Source of the DNA: Streptomyces mangrovisoli
GTDB lineage: Bacteria; Actinomycetota; Actinomycetes; Streptomycetales; Streptomycetaceae
DNA length: 61,590 bases
NCBI RefSeq assembly: GCF_000974985.2
Contig: NZ_LAVA02000084.1
Span: 1 to 61,590, forward strand
Reading direction: 5' to 3'
The translations under genes and the position numbers were made by a program. This document shows, piece by piece, positions 1-8,318 of the stretch; the first letter of the stretch is position 1; every line of letters starts with the position of its first letter. The notes under the pieces are model-generated. The model was given only the letters and a program-made list of their open reading frames with translations, ran no database searches and was not told the DNA's origin.

Positions 1-191
1 CCTGCGCCACCCCCGCCGCCCCGCCGCCCCCGCCGCCCCGGCCGGGGCGGCGCCGCGTCTCCGCCCCGCCCGACAAGTCCCCGACCTGCCGTTATGCGTA
101 CTCCGGGGGCCATTGTCAGTGGGCTGGGGTAGCTTCCGGAGTGCTGGGGCGCGACGGAGCGCGGCAGGGACACCACAGGGGTGGGTGGACG
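1..191. other. GC-rich leader region upstream of the first sigma gene
   Basis: The first 60 bases are an almost pure C/G tract and may be the tail of a neighbouring gene cut off by the window edge; no reading frame here can be judged. From about 60 to 191 lies the 5' region of the sigma factor gene. I could not place convincing -35 and -10 boxes. Nothing else is seen. Confidence 0.4.
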
Positions 192-1214
192 ATGAGCGAC
201 AGCACGACGGCGACGGCGGACGACCTCGAGGTCCGGCTGGAACAGCACCGGACCGAGCTGACCGGGTACTGCTACCGGATGCTGGGTTCCTCCTTCGAGG
301 CCGAGGACGCGGTGCAGGACACCCTGGTCCGCGCCTGGCGGAGCTACGGCACCTTCGAGGGCCGCTCCAGCCTGCGCTCCTGGCTCTACCGGATCGCGAC
401 CAACGTGTGCCTGGACATGCTCACGGCGGGCAACAAGCGGGCCCGGCCGATGGACCTCTCCGAGTCGACGCCGCTCGCCTCCGCGGCCCTGTCGCCGCGC
501 GCGGACAGCACGTGGCTGGAGCCGATGCCGGACGCGCGGATACTGCCGCCGTCGGCGAGCGACCCCGCGGAGGCGGCGGTGGCGAAGGAGTCCGTGCGGC
601 TGGCGTTCATGGCCGCGCTGCAGAAGCTGCCGCCCAAACAGCGGGCGGTGCTCATCCTGCGCGAGGTGCTGGCCTGGCGGGCCGCCGAGGTCGCCGAGCT
701 GCTGGACACGTCGGTCGCGTCGGTCAACAGCGCGCTCCAGCGGGCGCGGGCGACGCTGGCGGAGCGGCGGGAGCCCGGCGCGGACGCGGAGGTCTCGGAC
801 CCCCTCGACGAGGAGCAGCAGAAACTCCTGGAGCGCTATGTGGCGGCCTTCGAGGGGTACGACATGACGGCGCTGACGGCGCTGCTGCACGAGGACGCGG
901 TCATGTCGATGCCGCCGTTCGACCTGTGGCTGACCGGCCACGACGACATCACGGGCTTCATGACGACGCTGGGCGCGGCCTGCGAGGGCTCGCGGCTGCT
1001 GCCCGTGGAGGTCAACGGGCTGCCGGGGTTCGCGCAGTACAAGCCGGACCCGGAGGCGGGTGGCCACGCGCCGTGGGCGATCCAGGTCCTGGAGGTGTCA
1101 GAGGGCCGGCTCACCGGGTTCCACTTCTTCCTGGACACCGAGCGGTGGTTCCCGCTGTTCGGCCTCCCCCTCCACCTCGATGCGGAGCCCGACGAGGTCG
1201 AGCAGGGCGAGTAG
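192..1214 (+). CDS. ECF sigma factor with SnoaL-like C-terminal domain (SigG/SigX5 type)
   Basis: This is a 340-residue RNA polymerase sigma factor of the extended ECF class. Region 2 spans about residues 15-75 (YCYRMLG, EAEDAVQDTLVRAW, LRSWLYRIA). Region 4 spans about 135-195 (LPPKQRAVLILREVL, then a helix-turn-helix with SVASVNSALQRAR). Residues 215-330 form a SnoaL/NTF2-like tail (YVAAFEGYDMTALTALLHEDA). In related ECF sigmas this tail modulates activity in place of a separate anti-sigma factor, and none is adjacent. An in-frame ATG lies 51 bases upstream, but MSDSTT begins with the family N-terminus and follows a purine-rich stretch. The last 117 bases overlap the convergent STAS gene. 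Confidence 0.9.
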   Translation: MSDSTTATADDLEVRLEQHRTELTGYCYRMLGSSFEAEDAVQDTLVRAWRSYGTFEGRSSLRSWLYRIATNVCLDMLTAGNKRARPMDLSESTPLASAALSPRADSTWLEPMPDARILPPSASDPAEAAVAKESVRLAFMAALQKLPPKQRAVLILREVLAWRAAEVAELLDTSVASVNSALQRARATLAERREPGADAEVSDPLDEEQQKLLERYVAAFEGYDMTALTALLHEDAVMSMPPFDLWLTGHDDITGFMTTLGAACEGSRLLPVEVNGLPGFAQYKPDPEAGGHAPWAIQVLEVSEGRLTGFHFFLDTERWFPLFGLPLHLDAEPDEVEQGE

Positions 1215-1484
1215 CGGGGGGCCGGCGCCGCGCAGCCGTATGCGCCCTCCGCCGCGCCGGGCCGCGAGCTGGAGCCGGGCGAGCAGGTCCACGACGCCCA
1301 GCCCGGGAGGCCCGAGCCCGCCGACGTCGCAGACGACGACCCGGCACCCGGAGACCTCCAGCAGCGCCTGCACAGCGTCGCCGAGCCCCGCCGCCTCGTC
1401 CCGGGCGGCGGGGCCGTGCAGCACGAGTACGGCGGGTGTCTTGGCGTCCACGTGCGGTAGACCGGGCGGGCCGATCCAACTCAT
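1098..1484 (-). CDS. STAS-domain protein (anti-sigma-antagonist-like)
   Basis: A 128-residue protein with the STAS pattern: a short N-terminal strand (AVLVLHGPA), then CRVVVCDVGGLGPPGLGVVDLLARLQLAARR, which matches the core strand, the loop that usually carries the phospho-acceptor, and the following helix. At that loop it reads GGLGPPG and I see no Ser/Thr, so classic SpoIIAA-type phosphorylation is doubtful. Its C-terminal third is antisense to the sigma factor gene. It starts 25 bases after the Uma2 gene on the same strand, so the two may be co-transcribed. There is no clear Shine-Dalgarno before ATG 1484, and a start further in cannot be excluded. Confidence 0.6.
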   Translation of the reverse strand: MSWIGPPGLPHVDAKTPAVLVLHGPAARDEAAGLGDAVQALLEVSGCRVVVCDVGGLGPPGLGVVDLLARLQLAARRGGGRIRLRGAGPPLLALLDLVGLRIEVEGEAEQREPPLGVQEEVEPGEPAL

Positions 1485-1509
1485 CGGAGGCCCGACCGGT
1501 CGACCGCTC

Positions 1510-2103
1510 TCAGCCGAGCGGGAAGATGCCGGTGTCGAGAACCAGCTTGAACGGCGCCGGCAGTGTGAGCTCCTCGCCGTATTCCACCGAGGCGAGCACT
1601 CGGTACGTGCCGCCCTGTGGCTCTCCGTACAGCGTTGCGGTCGGACGTCCGGACTGCCAGGCGTCCAGCAGGAGGTAGAGCGGCACCCCCGCCACGGCAT
1701 AGCCGTGGGCCTTCTTGATCCGGTCGTGGTTCGCGTTGCTCGGAGACGTGACCTCGACCACCAGTTCCGCCTCGGTGGCGGGCACCCGTGTGCCACGGCG
1801 CAAGGCTTCCCTGGGCACGACGCACAGATCCGGAATGAACAGGCCTCCCGTCTCCGGGCACGTCAGGCCGAGTGTCTGATAGATACCCCAGTTGCAGTCA
1901 GGAGGAATGGCACCATACAGGCGTTCATGAAGCAGCTCAGCCGTGTCGTTGTGTTCCTCGGACGGTGGAGGCGACACGGTGATGACCCCTTCGATGATCT
2001 CCACCTTGCTGCCCTCGGGAGCGTCCGTCTCCTCCCAGACACGGACGATCTCGTCCCAGCCCGTACCCCTCGGGGACTCGGGCTCGGCACTGAGTGCGCT
2101 CAT
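1510..2103 (-). CDS. Uma2 family putative restriction-endonuclease-fold protein
   Basis: This is a 197-residue member of the Uma2 (DUF820) family, which has a PD-(D/E)XK nuclease fold. Visible core motifs are a PD pair in LFIPDLCVV, an acidic strand ELVVEVTSPS, and a downstream DRIKKAHGYAVAGVPLYLLLD that supplies the conserved lysine and the 'aGVplYlllD' block. Family members are abundant in Streptomyces, and their biological role is largely unknown. ATG 2103 is preceded by AGGAG with 8-base spacing. A strong hairpin separates it from the deoA operon upstream. Confidence 0.85.
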   Translation of the reverse strand: MSALSAEPESPRGTGWDEIVRVWEETDAPEGSKVEIIEGVITVSPPPSEEHNDTAELLHERLYGAIPPDCNWGIYQTLGLTCPETGGLFIPDLCVVPREALRRGTRVPATEAELVVEVTSPSNANHDRIKKAHGYAVAGVPLYLLLDAWQSGRPTATLYGEPQGGTYRVLASVEYGEELTLPAPFKLVLDTGIFPLG

Positions 2104-2144
2104 GGCGGTGTCTCCTATCGGTGCGTCACCGATCCCAGCATGCC

Positions 2145-2178
2145 GAACGGGACCGGTGGGGGTCCACCGGTCCCGTTC
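2145..2178 (-). terminator. Hairpin terminator after deoA
   Basis: Perfect 15-bp inverted repeat (GAACGGGACCGGTGG, loop GGGT, complementary arm) between the thymidine phosphorylase stop and the Uma2 start. There is no U-tract, which is common for Streptomyces terminators. Confidence 0.75.
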
Positions 2179-2199
2179 ACCCGAAAGGGAATTCGCCTG

Positions 2200-2223
2200 G
2201 TCAGGCGATACGTCAGGCGATAC
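2200..2223. repeat. 12-bp direct repeat at the deoA stop codon
   Basis: GTCAGGCGATAC occurs twice back to back across the end of deoA. The second copy provides the last codons and stop of the gene, and the first copy repeats them just outside. It looks like a small slippage duplication with no effect on the protein. Confidence 0.6.
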
Positions 2224-3496
2224 GTTCCAGCACGACCGGAGACGCCGAGAACTCCGTGCCCGGGGCCGCGATGTCGTAGGAGCCCTCGACGGACTCCAGG
2301 GCGTACGCGAAGCGGTCGGGGGTGTCGGTGTGCAGGGTCAGCAGGGGCTGGCCCGCGGTGACCGTGTCGCCGGGCTTGGCGTGCAGCTCGACGCCGGCGC
2401 CCGCCTGCACCGGGTCCTCCTTGCGGGCGCGGCCGGCGCCGAGGCGCCAGGCGGCGACGCCGATGCCGTAGGCGTCGAGACGGGTCAGGACGCCGGTCGA
2501 GGGGGCCGTGATGACGTGCTGCTCCTTCGAGGTGGGCAGCGGGGCGTCCGGGTCTCCGCCCTGGGCGGCGATCATGCGGCGCCACACGTCCATGGCGGAG
2601 CCGTCGGCCAGCGCCTTCGCCGGGTCCGCGTCCTTGATGCCCGCCGCGGCGAGCATCTCCTGGGCGAGGGCGACGGTCAGCTCGACGACGTCCGCGGGAC
2701 CGCCGCCGGCCAGCACCTCCAGCGACTCGCGGACCTCAAGCGCGTTGCCCGCGGTCAGGCCGAGCGGGGTGCTCATGTCGGTGAGCAGGGCGACCGTCCG
2801 CACGCCGTGGTCGGTGCCGAGGCCCACCATCGTGGAGGCCAGCTCACGGGCGTCCTCGACGGTCTTCATGAAGGCGCCGGTGCCGACCTTCACGTCGAGG
2901 ACCAGCGAGCCGGTGCCCTCGGCGATCTTCTTCGACATGATCGAGGAGGCGATCAGCGGGATCGCCTCGACCGTGCCGGTGACGTCGCGCAGCGCGTAGA
3001 GCTTCTTGTCGGCCGGGGCCAGGCCGTCGCCGGCCGCGCAGATCACGGCGCCGGTGGTGTCGAGGACGTGCAGCATCTCCTCGTTGGAGAGCAGCGCGCG
3101 CCAGCCCGGGATCGACTCCAGCTTGTCGAGGGTGCCGCCGGTGTGGCCGAGGCCGCGGCCGGACAGCTGGGGCACCGCGGCGCCGCAGGCGGCGACCAGC
3201 GGCGCGAGCGGCAGGGTGATCTTGTCGCCGACGCCGCCGGTGGAGTGCTTGTCGGCGGTCGGGCGGGAGAGGGCGGAGAAGTCCATGCGCTCGCCGGAGG
3301 CGATCATCGCCGCGGTCCAGCGGGCGATCTCCCGGCGGTTCATGCCGTTGAGCAGGATGGCCATGGCGAGGGCCGACATCTGCTCGTCGGCGACCTCGCC
3401 GCGCGTGTAGGCGTCGATGACCCAGTCGATCTGCGCGTCGCTGAGCTCACCGCGGTCCCGCTTGGTGCGGATGACGGAGATGGCGTCCATGGCCAT
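2213..3496 (-). CDS. deoA: Thymidine phosphorylase
   Basis: This 427-residue enzyme cleaves thymidine (and usually deoxyuridine) with phosphate to give the base and deoxyribose-1-phosphate. The family signature DKHSTGGVGDK lies near residues 81-91. The N-terminal helical domain (VIRTKRDRGELSDAQIDWVIDAYTRG), the phosphate and substrate region (SGRGLGHTGGTLDKLESIPG) and the C-terminal pyrimidine-phosphorylase domain (PLLTLHTDTPDR) are all present. Length is normal. ATG 3496 follows AAGGA. It is the last gene of the nucleoside uptake/salvage unit, downstream of cdd, so imported deoxynucleosides are deaminated and then phosphorolysed. Uridine/pyrimidine specificity is inferred from the family only. 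Confidence 0.95.
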   Translation of the reverse strand: MAMDAISVIRTKRDRGELSDAQIDWVIDAYTRGEVADEQMSALAMAILLNGMNRREIARWTAAMIASGERMDFSALSRPTADKHSTGGVGDKITLPLAPLVAACGAAVPQLSGRGLGHTGGTLDKLESIPGWRALLSNEEMLHVLDTTGAVICAAGDGLAPADKKLYALRDVTGTVEAIPLIASSIMSKKIAEGTGSLVLDVKVGTGAFMKTVEDARELASTMVGLGTDHGVRTVALLTDMSTPLGLTAGNALEVRESLEVLAGGGPADVVELTVALAQEMLAAAGIKDADPAKALADGSAMDVWRRMIAAQGGDPDAPLPTSKEQHVITAPSTGVLTRLDAYGIGVAAWRLGAGRARKEDPVQAGAGVELHAKPGDTVTAGQPLLTLHTDTPDRFAYALESVEGSYDIAAPGTEFSASPVVLERIA

Positions 3497-3583
3497 GGCG
3501 TGCGTTCCTTCCGGGGTGGCGAAGAGTACGGCCCCTCGCGGCGGCCGGCGGATGGCCGGGCGGTCGCGGAGGGGCCGTGGGCA

Positions 3584-3985
3584 TTACTTGGTGAGGTGGT
3601 CGGGCCCGAATGCCTGGGGCAGCATCCGCGACAGCGGCAGGATGCCCTCCGGGGTGTCGAGCAGCAGGTCGGGGCCGCCGAACTCGTAGAGCAGCTGGCG
3701 GCAGCGCCCGCACGGCACGAGGCTCGCGCCGGTGCCGTCCACACAGGTGAAGTGGGTGAGCCGGCCGCCCCCGGTGCGCTGGAGCTCCGAGACCAGACCG
3801 CACTCGGCGCACAGCCCGAGGCCGTAGGAGGCGTTCTCGACGTTGCAGCCGGAGACCGTGCGGCCGTCGTCGACCAGGGCGGCGGCGCCGACCGGGAAGC
3901 CCGAGTAGGGAGCGTAGGCGTGGGTCATCGACTCCCGCGCCAGGGCGCGCAGTGCGTCCCAGTCGACGTCGGCCGCGGTGGTCAC
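3584..3985 (-). CDS. cdd: Cytidine deaminase
   Basis: This is a 133-residue enzyme of the homotetrameric, zinc-dependent type that converts cytidine and deoxycytidine to uridine forms. It contains SGCNVENASYGLGLCAE, with the zinc cysteine and the catalytic glutamate in CNVEN, and PCGRCRQ, with the other two zinc cysteines. The GTG start at 3985 overlaps the permease stop by 4 bases (GTGA), with AAGGG upstream, so translation is coupled to the transporter. It feeds uridine and deoxyuridine to the phosphorylase encoded next. Confidence 0.95.
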   Translation of the reverse strand: MTTAADVDWDALRALARESMTHAYAPYSGFPVGAAALVDDGRTVSGCNVENASYGLGLCAECGLVSELQRTGGGRLTHFTCVDGTGASLVPCGRCRQLLYEFGGPDLLLDTPEGILPLSRMLPQAFGPDHLTK

Positions 3986-5244
3986 TTGCCCTGTCCCTTC
4001 CGGTACGGCAGGCCGTCCGCCTTCGGCATCCTGAGGGACTGCGCGGACAGCGACAGCACCAGCAGGGTGACGACGTACGGGGTGGCGGTCACGACCTGGC
4101 GCGGGACCTCGTTGGTGGTGGCGTACCAGACGAACATGAGGACGCCGATCACCGCGGTCACCACGCCCGGCACGTACCTCTTGCGCCAGACGAGGTAGGC
4201 CGCGCCGATCACCAGCAGGATGGCGATCAGCAGGATCAGCGCGTGGACGTTGACCGTGCCGCCGCGCAGGTTGAGGCTGTCGGTGTAGCCGAACAGGCCG
4301 GCGCCGAGGGCGAGGCCGCCCGGCATCCAGTTGCCGAAGATCATCGCGGCGAGACCGATGTAGCCACGGCCCGCGGTCTGCCCGTCGAGGTAGACGTTGG
4401 AGGCGACGATCGACAGGAACGCGCCGCCGAGGCCGGCGAAGCCGCCGGAGATGATCACGGCGATGTACTTGTACTTGTAGACGTTGACGCCGAGGGACTC
4501 CGCCGCGACCGGGTTCTCGCCGCAGGAGCGCAGGCGCAGGCCGAAGGCGGTGCGCCAGAGCACCCACCAGGTGACCGGGACCAGGGCGACCGCGATGACC
4601 GTGAGCGGCGACAGGTCGGTGACCAGGCCGCCGATCAGACCGGCGAGGTCGGAGATCAGGAACCAGTGCTTCTGGTTGAGCGTGTCCAGCCAGCTCGACA
4701 GGCCGGGGACGTCGAAGGTGCCCAGTGAGTCGATCGGCGGGGACTGCTTCGAGGAGCCCTCGGTGGTGTTGGCGAAGGTGAACTTCGACAGGTAGCGGGT
4801 GGCGCCGAGGGCCAGGATGTTCAGCGCCACACCGGAGACGATGTGGTTGACGTTGAACGTGACGGTGGCGATGGCGTGCAGCAGCGCCCCGAGCGCGCCG
4901 CCGATGATGCCGAAGACGACACCGACCCAGGGACCCCACTGGTAGCCGGCCCAGGCGCCGAACCAGGTGCCGAGGATCATCATGCCTTCGAGGCCGATGT
5001 TGACGACGCCGGAGCGCTCCGACCACAGGCCGCCGAGACCGGCCAGACCGATCGGGACGGCGAGCCGGAGAGCCGTGGACATCTGGCCGGTCGAGGTGAT
5101 GCCGTCCGCGCCCGTGATCAGGCGGACGATCGAGGTCAGGACCAGCACACCCGCGATGATCAGCAGGAGCACCGGGAGCGAGAACGTGCGGCCGCCCCGG
5201 GCGGGACGCTGCGCCTGCGGCTTGGCGACGGTAGCGCTGGACAT
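3982..5244 (-). CDS. Nucleoside ABC transporter permease (second subunit)
   Basis: This 420-residue BPD-transp-2 family permease is related to YufQ/NupQ-type subunits of BMP-dependent nucleoside importers. It has roughly ten hydrophobic segments, starting with LPVLLLIIAGVLVLTSIV near residue 25. Conserved blocks include GLGGLWSERSGVVNIGLEGMMILG and TAFGLRLRSCGENPVAAESLGV, the cytoplasmic loop that couples to the ATPase. Its ATG shares one base with the stop of the preceding permease (TGATG), and its end overlaps cdd. It acts in the membrane as a heterodimer with the neighbouring permease. Confidence 0.92.
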   Translation of the reverse strand: MSSATVAKPQAQRPARGGRTFSLPVLLLIIAGVLVLTSIVRLITGADGITSTGQMSTALRLAVPIGLAGLGGLWSERSGVVNIGLEGMMILGTWFGAWAGYQWGPWVGVVFGIIGGALGALLHAIATVTFNVNHIVSGVALNILALGATRYLSKFTFANTTEGSSKQSPPIDSLGTFDVPGLSSWLDTLNQKHWFLISDLAGLIGGLVTDLSPLTVIAVALVPVTWWVLWRTAFGLRLRSCGENPVAAESLGVNVYKYKYIAVIISGGFAGLGGAFLSIVASNVYLDGQTAGRGYIGLAAMIFGNWMPGGLALGAGLFGYTDSLNLRGGTVNVHALILLIAILLVIGAAYLVWRKRYVPGVVTAVIGVLMFVWYATTNEVPRQVVTATPYVVTLLVLSLSAQSLRMPKADGLPYRKGQGK

Positions 5245-6371
5245 CAGGCCGTCACTCCCTTCGACTCGGAGTTCTTCTTGGCGGCCTCGGCGGCCAGTTC
5301 GGCGCCGACCCGGCTCTGCTGCCGGCGCAGGCCCCACTGGCGTACGGCCTCGTAGGAGATGACGACGGCGAACACGATCAGGCCTTCCATGATCGTGGCG
5401 ATCTCCTTCTCGTACGGAGTCGGAGTCGCGAAGTCGAGGGCGGGGGACGCCTTCTCGAGGAAGGCCCACAGCAGCGCGGCCAGCGCGATGCCGCCGGGGT
5501 TGTTGCGGCCGAGCAGGGCGATGCCGATGGCGGTGAAGCCGAGGCCGGCCGGGAAGCTCAGGCTGTAGGTGTGGGTGTCGCCGAGCAGCAGGGGCAGGCC
5601 GGCCAGGCCCGCGACCGCGCCGGAGATCAGCATGGATACCAGGATCATGCGGCGGGCGTCGACACCGGAGGCCGCGGCGGCGGTCTCGGAGGCGCCGGTG
5701 GCGCGCAGGTCGAAGCCGAAGCGGGTGCGGTTGAGGACGATCCAGTAGCCGATGCCGAGCAGGATCGCGAGGAAGACCAGGCCGTAGATCTCGCCGACGT
5801 CCGAGCCGAGGTTGATGCCGGGGATCCAGCCGGACTTGTGCATGACGCCGGTGGTCATGTTGTCGCCGACCTGCACGCCCCACACGTTGGCGAGGGTGAC
5901 GTAGCCGATGACGCTCGTGGCGATGGCGTTCAGCATGATCGTCGCGACGACCTCGCTGACCCCTCGGGTGACCTTCAGGACGCCCGCGATGCCGGCCCAG
6001 AAGGCGCCGGTGCACATGGCGACCAGGAGCAGCAGGACGACCTGGAGGGGGGCCGGCAGGTTGACGTTCGCGCCGACCACGGCGGTCATCACCGCGGCGA
6101 GGCGGTACTGGCCGTCGACGCCGATGTTGAAGAGGTTCATGCGGAAGCCGAGGGCGACCGCGATGGCGGCGATGTAGTACAGCGACGCCTGGTTGACGAT
6201 CAGCACCTGCACGTCGGAGTACGACAGCTGCTGGAGCATCAGCCGGTACGGCTCGAACGGGTTGCGGTCGGAGGCGAGCAGGACGACCGAGGTCAGCGCG
6301 ATCGCCAGGACCAGGGCGATGACCGGGCCGGCCACCGCGATGAGCATGCGCTCCTTGTCGAACTTCTTCAT
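5244..6371 (-). CDS. Nucleoside ABC transporter permease (first subunit)
   Basis: A 375-residue membrane protein of the YufP/NupP type. Hydrophobic segments begin at about residue 10 (LIAVAGPVIALVLAIALTSVVLL). The family blocks ALGFRMNLFNIGVDGQYRLAAV and RTRFGFDLRATGASETAAAASGVDARR (coupling helix) are clear. The charged tail ends SESKGVTA. ATG 6371 overlaps the ATPase stop by four bases (ATGA), and the gene is coupled to the second permease by TGATG. Together with the ATPase it forms the translocation pore. Confidence 0.92.
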   Translation of the reverse strand: MKKFDKERMLIAVAGPVIALVLAIALTSVVLLASDRNPFEPYRLMLQQLSYSDVQVLIVNQASLYYIAAIAVALGFRMNLFNIGVDGQYRLAAVMTAVVGANVNLPAPLQVVLLLLVAMCTGAFWAGIAGVLKVTRGVSEVVATIMLNAIATSVIGYVTLANVWGVQVGDNMTTGVMHKSGWIPGINLGSDVGEIYGLVFLAILLGIGYWIVLNRTRFGFDLRATGASETAAAASGVDARRMILVSMLISGAVAGLAGLPLLLGDTHTYSLSFPAGLGFTAIGIALLGRNNPGGIALAALLWAFLEKASPALDFATPTPYEKEIATIMEGLIVFAVVISYEAVRQWGLRRQQSRVGAELAAEAAKKNSESKGVTA

Positions 6372-8071
6372 CGGTCCTCGTCCTCCGCAGCGGCGTCGTC
6401 CGCGGTCTCGTCAGCGTGCTCCAGATGGCCGGACGCGGCGCCGGTCATGGCCGAGCCGAGCTCCTCCGGGGTGATCGTGGCGGGGTCCGCGTCCGCGACC
6501 AGCCTGCCGTCGTAGATCACGCGGAGGGTGTCCGACAGGCCGATCAGCTCGTCCAGGTCGGCGGAGATGAGCAGCACCGCGAGGCCTTCGCGGCGGGCCG
6601 CGCGGATGTGGTCCCAGATCGCGGCCTGCGCGCCGACGTCGACGCCCCGGGTGGGGTGGGCGGCGATCAGGAACTTGGGGTCGTGGCTCATCTCGCGGCC
6701 GACGATGAGCTTCTGCTGGTTGCCGCCGGACAGGGAGGCTGCGGTGACATCGATGCCCGGGGTGCGGACGTCGTACGCCTCGACGATGCGGCGGGTGTCC
6801 TCCTGGGCGCCCTTCGGGTCGAGCCAGAAGCCCTTGGCGTTGGGGCGCTCGGTGACATGGCCGAGGATGCGGTTCTCCCAGAGCGGGGCCTCCAGCAGCA
6901 GGCCGTGCCGGTGGCGGTCCTCGGGGATGTAGGCGATGCCGCTCTCGCGCCGCTTGCGGGTGGGCTGGGAGGTGATGTCCTTGCCCTCGAAGACGATGTC
7001 GCCCGAGTCGGCGTTCTTCAGGCCGATGAGGGCCTCGATCAGCTCGGTCTGCCCGTTGCCCTCGACGCCCGCGATGCCCATGACCTCACCGGCGTGAATG
7101 GTGAAGGTGACGTCGTCCAGGACGCGCTTGGCGCCCTCGATCGTGGGGCTGGTGTCGGTGAGGACGCTGCCTGCGGTGGTGGAGCCGGCGACCGTGGTGG
7201 CGCTGGCGACGGGGGCCGCGACCTCGCCGAGGGAGGCGCCGCCGGTGGCGTAGACGGTGAGGTTGCGGACCTCGACGACGGCCCGGTCGGTGACCGTGGA
7301 CTCGGCGGTCTCCGGGGTCGGCAGCTCGCTGCCCACCATCATCTCGGCGAGCTGGCGCGGGGTGGTCTCGGAGGGGATCGCGGTGCCCACGGTGGTGCCG
7401 CGGCGGATGACGGTGATGTCGTCGGCGACCGACAGCACCTCGCCCAGCTTGTGGGAGATGAAGATGACGGAGAGGCCCTCGGACTTCAGCTCGCGCAGGT
7501 TGCCGAAGAGCGCGTCGACCTCCTGCGGGACGAGCACCGCGGTCGGCTCGTCGAGGATCAGGATGCGGGCGCCGCGGAAGAGGACCTTGAGGATCTCCAC
7601 GCGCTGGCGGTCGGCGACGCCGAGGTCCTCGACGAGGACGTCGGGGCGGACCCCGAGGCCGTAGCGGTCGGAGAGCTCCTTGATCTTCTTGCGGGCGCCG
7701 CCGCCGATGCCGTACAGCTTCTCGCTGCCCAGCACGACGTTCTCCAGCACGGTCAGGTTGTCGGCCAGCATGAAGTGCTGGTGGACCATGCCGATGCCGC
7801 GGCCGATGGCGTCGGCCGGGCTGCCGAAGACGACCTCCTGGCCGTCCACGGCGATGGTGCCCTCGTCCGGCTTCTGCATGCCGTAGAGGATCTTCATCAG
7901 GGTCGACTTGCCGGCGCCGTTCTCACCCACGAGGGCATGCACGGTGCCTTTGCGTACGGTCAGGTGGATGTCGCTGTTGGCGACCACACCGGGGAACCGT
8001 TTGGTGATCCCCTGCAACTCGACCGCGATGTCGGACGGAGCGGTGAGCGGAGGGCTGCTGGACGCGTCGAT
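6368..8071 (-). CDS. Nucleoside ABC transporter ATP-binding protein (double ABC cassette), probable AUC start
   Basis: This protein has two ABC ATPase domains. The N-terminal domain has Walker A GENGAGKST and Walker B ILILDEPTAVL. The C-terminal domain has the degenerate Walker A GVEGNGQTEL and signature LSGGNQQKL. This is the usual architecture for sugar/nucleoside importers (YufO/NupO-like). The start is unusual. The first standard start in frame is TTG 8017, which has no ribosome-binding site, and the frame stays open upstream through IDASSSPPLTAPSDIAVEL. A strong AAGGAGA (8079-8085) sits 7 bases before an in-frame ATC at 8071-8069. I therefore place the start at 8071 (567 residues), with TTG 8017 (549 residues) as the alternative. 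Confidence 0.8.
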   Translation of the reverse strand: MDASSSPPLTAPSDIAVELQGITKRFPGVVANSDIHLTVRKGTVHALVGENGAGKSTLMKILYGMQKPDEGTIAVDGQEVVFGSPADAIGRGIGMVHQHFMLADNLTVLENVVLGSEKLYGIGGGARKKIKELSDRYGLGVRPDVLVEDLGVADRQRVEILKVLFRGARILILDEPTAVLVPQEVDALFGNLRELKSEGLSVIFISHKLGEVLSVADDITVIRRGTTVGTAIPSETTPRQLAEMMVGSELPTPETAESTVTDRAVVEVRNLTVYATGGASLGEVAAPVASATTVAGSTTAGSVLTDTSPTIEGAKRVLDDVTFTIHAGEVMGIAGVEGNGQTELIEALIGLKNADSGDIVFEGKDITSQPTRKRRESGIAYIPEDRHRHGLLLEAPLWENRILGHVTERPNAKGFWLDPKGAQEDTRRIVEAYDVRTPGIDVTAASLSGGNQQKLIVGREMSHDPKFLIAAHPTRGVDVGAQAAIWDHIRAARREGLAVLLISADLDELIGLSDTLRVIYDGRLVADADPATITPEELGSAMTGAASGHLEHADETADDAAAEDEDR

Positions 8072-8078
8072 GGCGCAC

Positions 8079-8085
8079 TCTCCTT
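8079..8085 (-). promoter_or_regulatory. Ribosome-binding site that points to an ATC start
   Basis: AAGGAGA on the minus strand, 7 bases before ATC 8071-8069 in the ATPase frame. No ATG or TTG lies at this distance; the one GTG nearby (in GAGTGCGCC) abuts the site and is out of frame. It is the best Shine-Dalgarno in the region. Confidence 0.6.
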
Positions 8086-8100
8086 GGGAAAGGGGCCGCT

Positions 8101-8112
8101 CTACGCGCGTAG
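8101..8112. promoter_or_regulatory. CTACGCGCGTAG operator-like palindrome upstream of the ATPase gene
   Basis: Perfect 12-bp palindrome 29 bases ahead of the ATC start. Near-identical sites (TAACGCGCGTAG) precede both BMP lipoprotein genes, so one regulator probably controls all three units. The regulator is not identifiable from this window. Confidence 0.65.
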
Positions 8113-8188
8113 CGCCCCTGCTTTAAATAGTGCCCGGACCTGACCGATCGCTTTTCGTTCTCGATCCGTTCCGAGCATTCTGCCGCGC

Positions 8189-8229
8189 GAACGGGGCGCG
8201 GGGAGTTTCATCCTCTCCGCACCCCGTTC
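8189..8229 (-). terminator. Long hairpin between the BMP gene and the ABC core genes
   Basis: Arms of 17 bases (8189-8205 and 8213-8229) pair with a single A-C mismatch and one G-U pair around a 7-base loop. It lies after the lipoprotein stop and before the ATPase start on the same strand. A terminator or partial terminator fits, since binding proteins are usually needed in excess over the ABC core. There is no U-tract. Confidence 0.7.
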
Positions 8230-8318
8230 CGTGGTCGTAACGCTGCCATTGCAGCGCCGCTGTGACCATGGGCCGGCCGGACCTGTGTGCCGTCCGTGAC
8301 CCTAGGGCCGCGCGTCGA

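Noticed and set aside
386..727. Minus-strand frame inside the first sigma gene
   Set aside because: Antisense shadow of a clear sigma factor with conserved region 2 and region 4.
1943..4198. Long plus-strand open frame (751 codons) across deoA and cdd
   Set aside because: Antisense to two certain genes; composition is the usual high-GC shadow frame and it has no recognisable domain.
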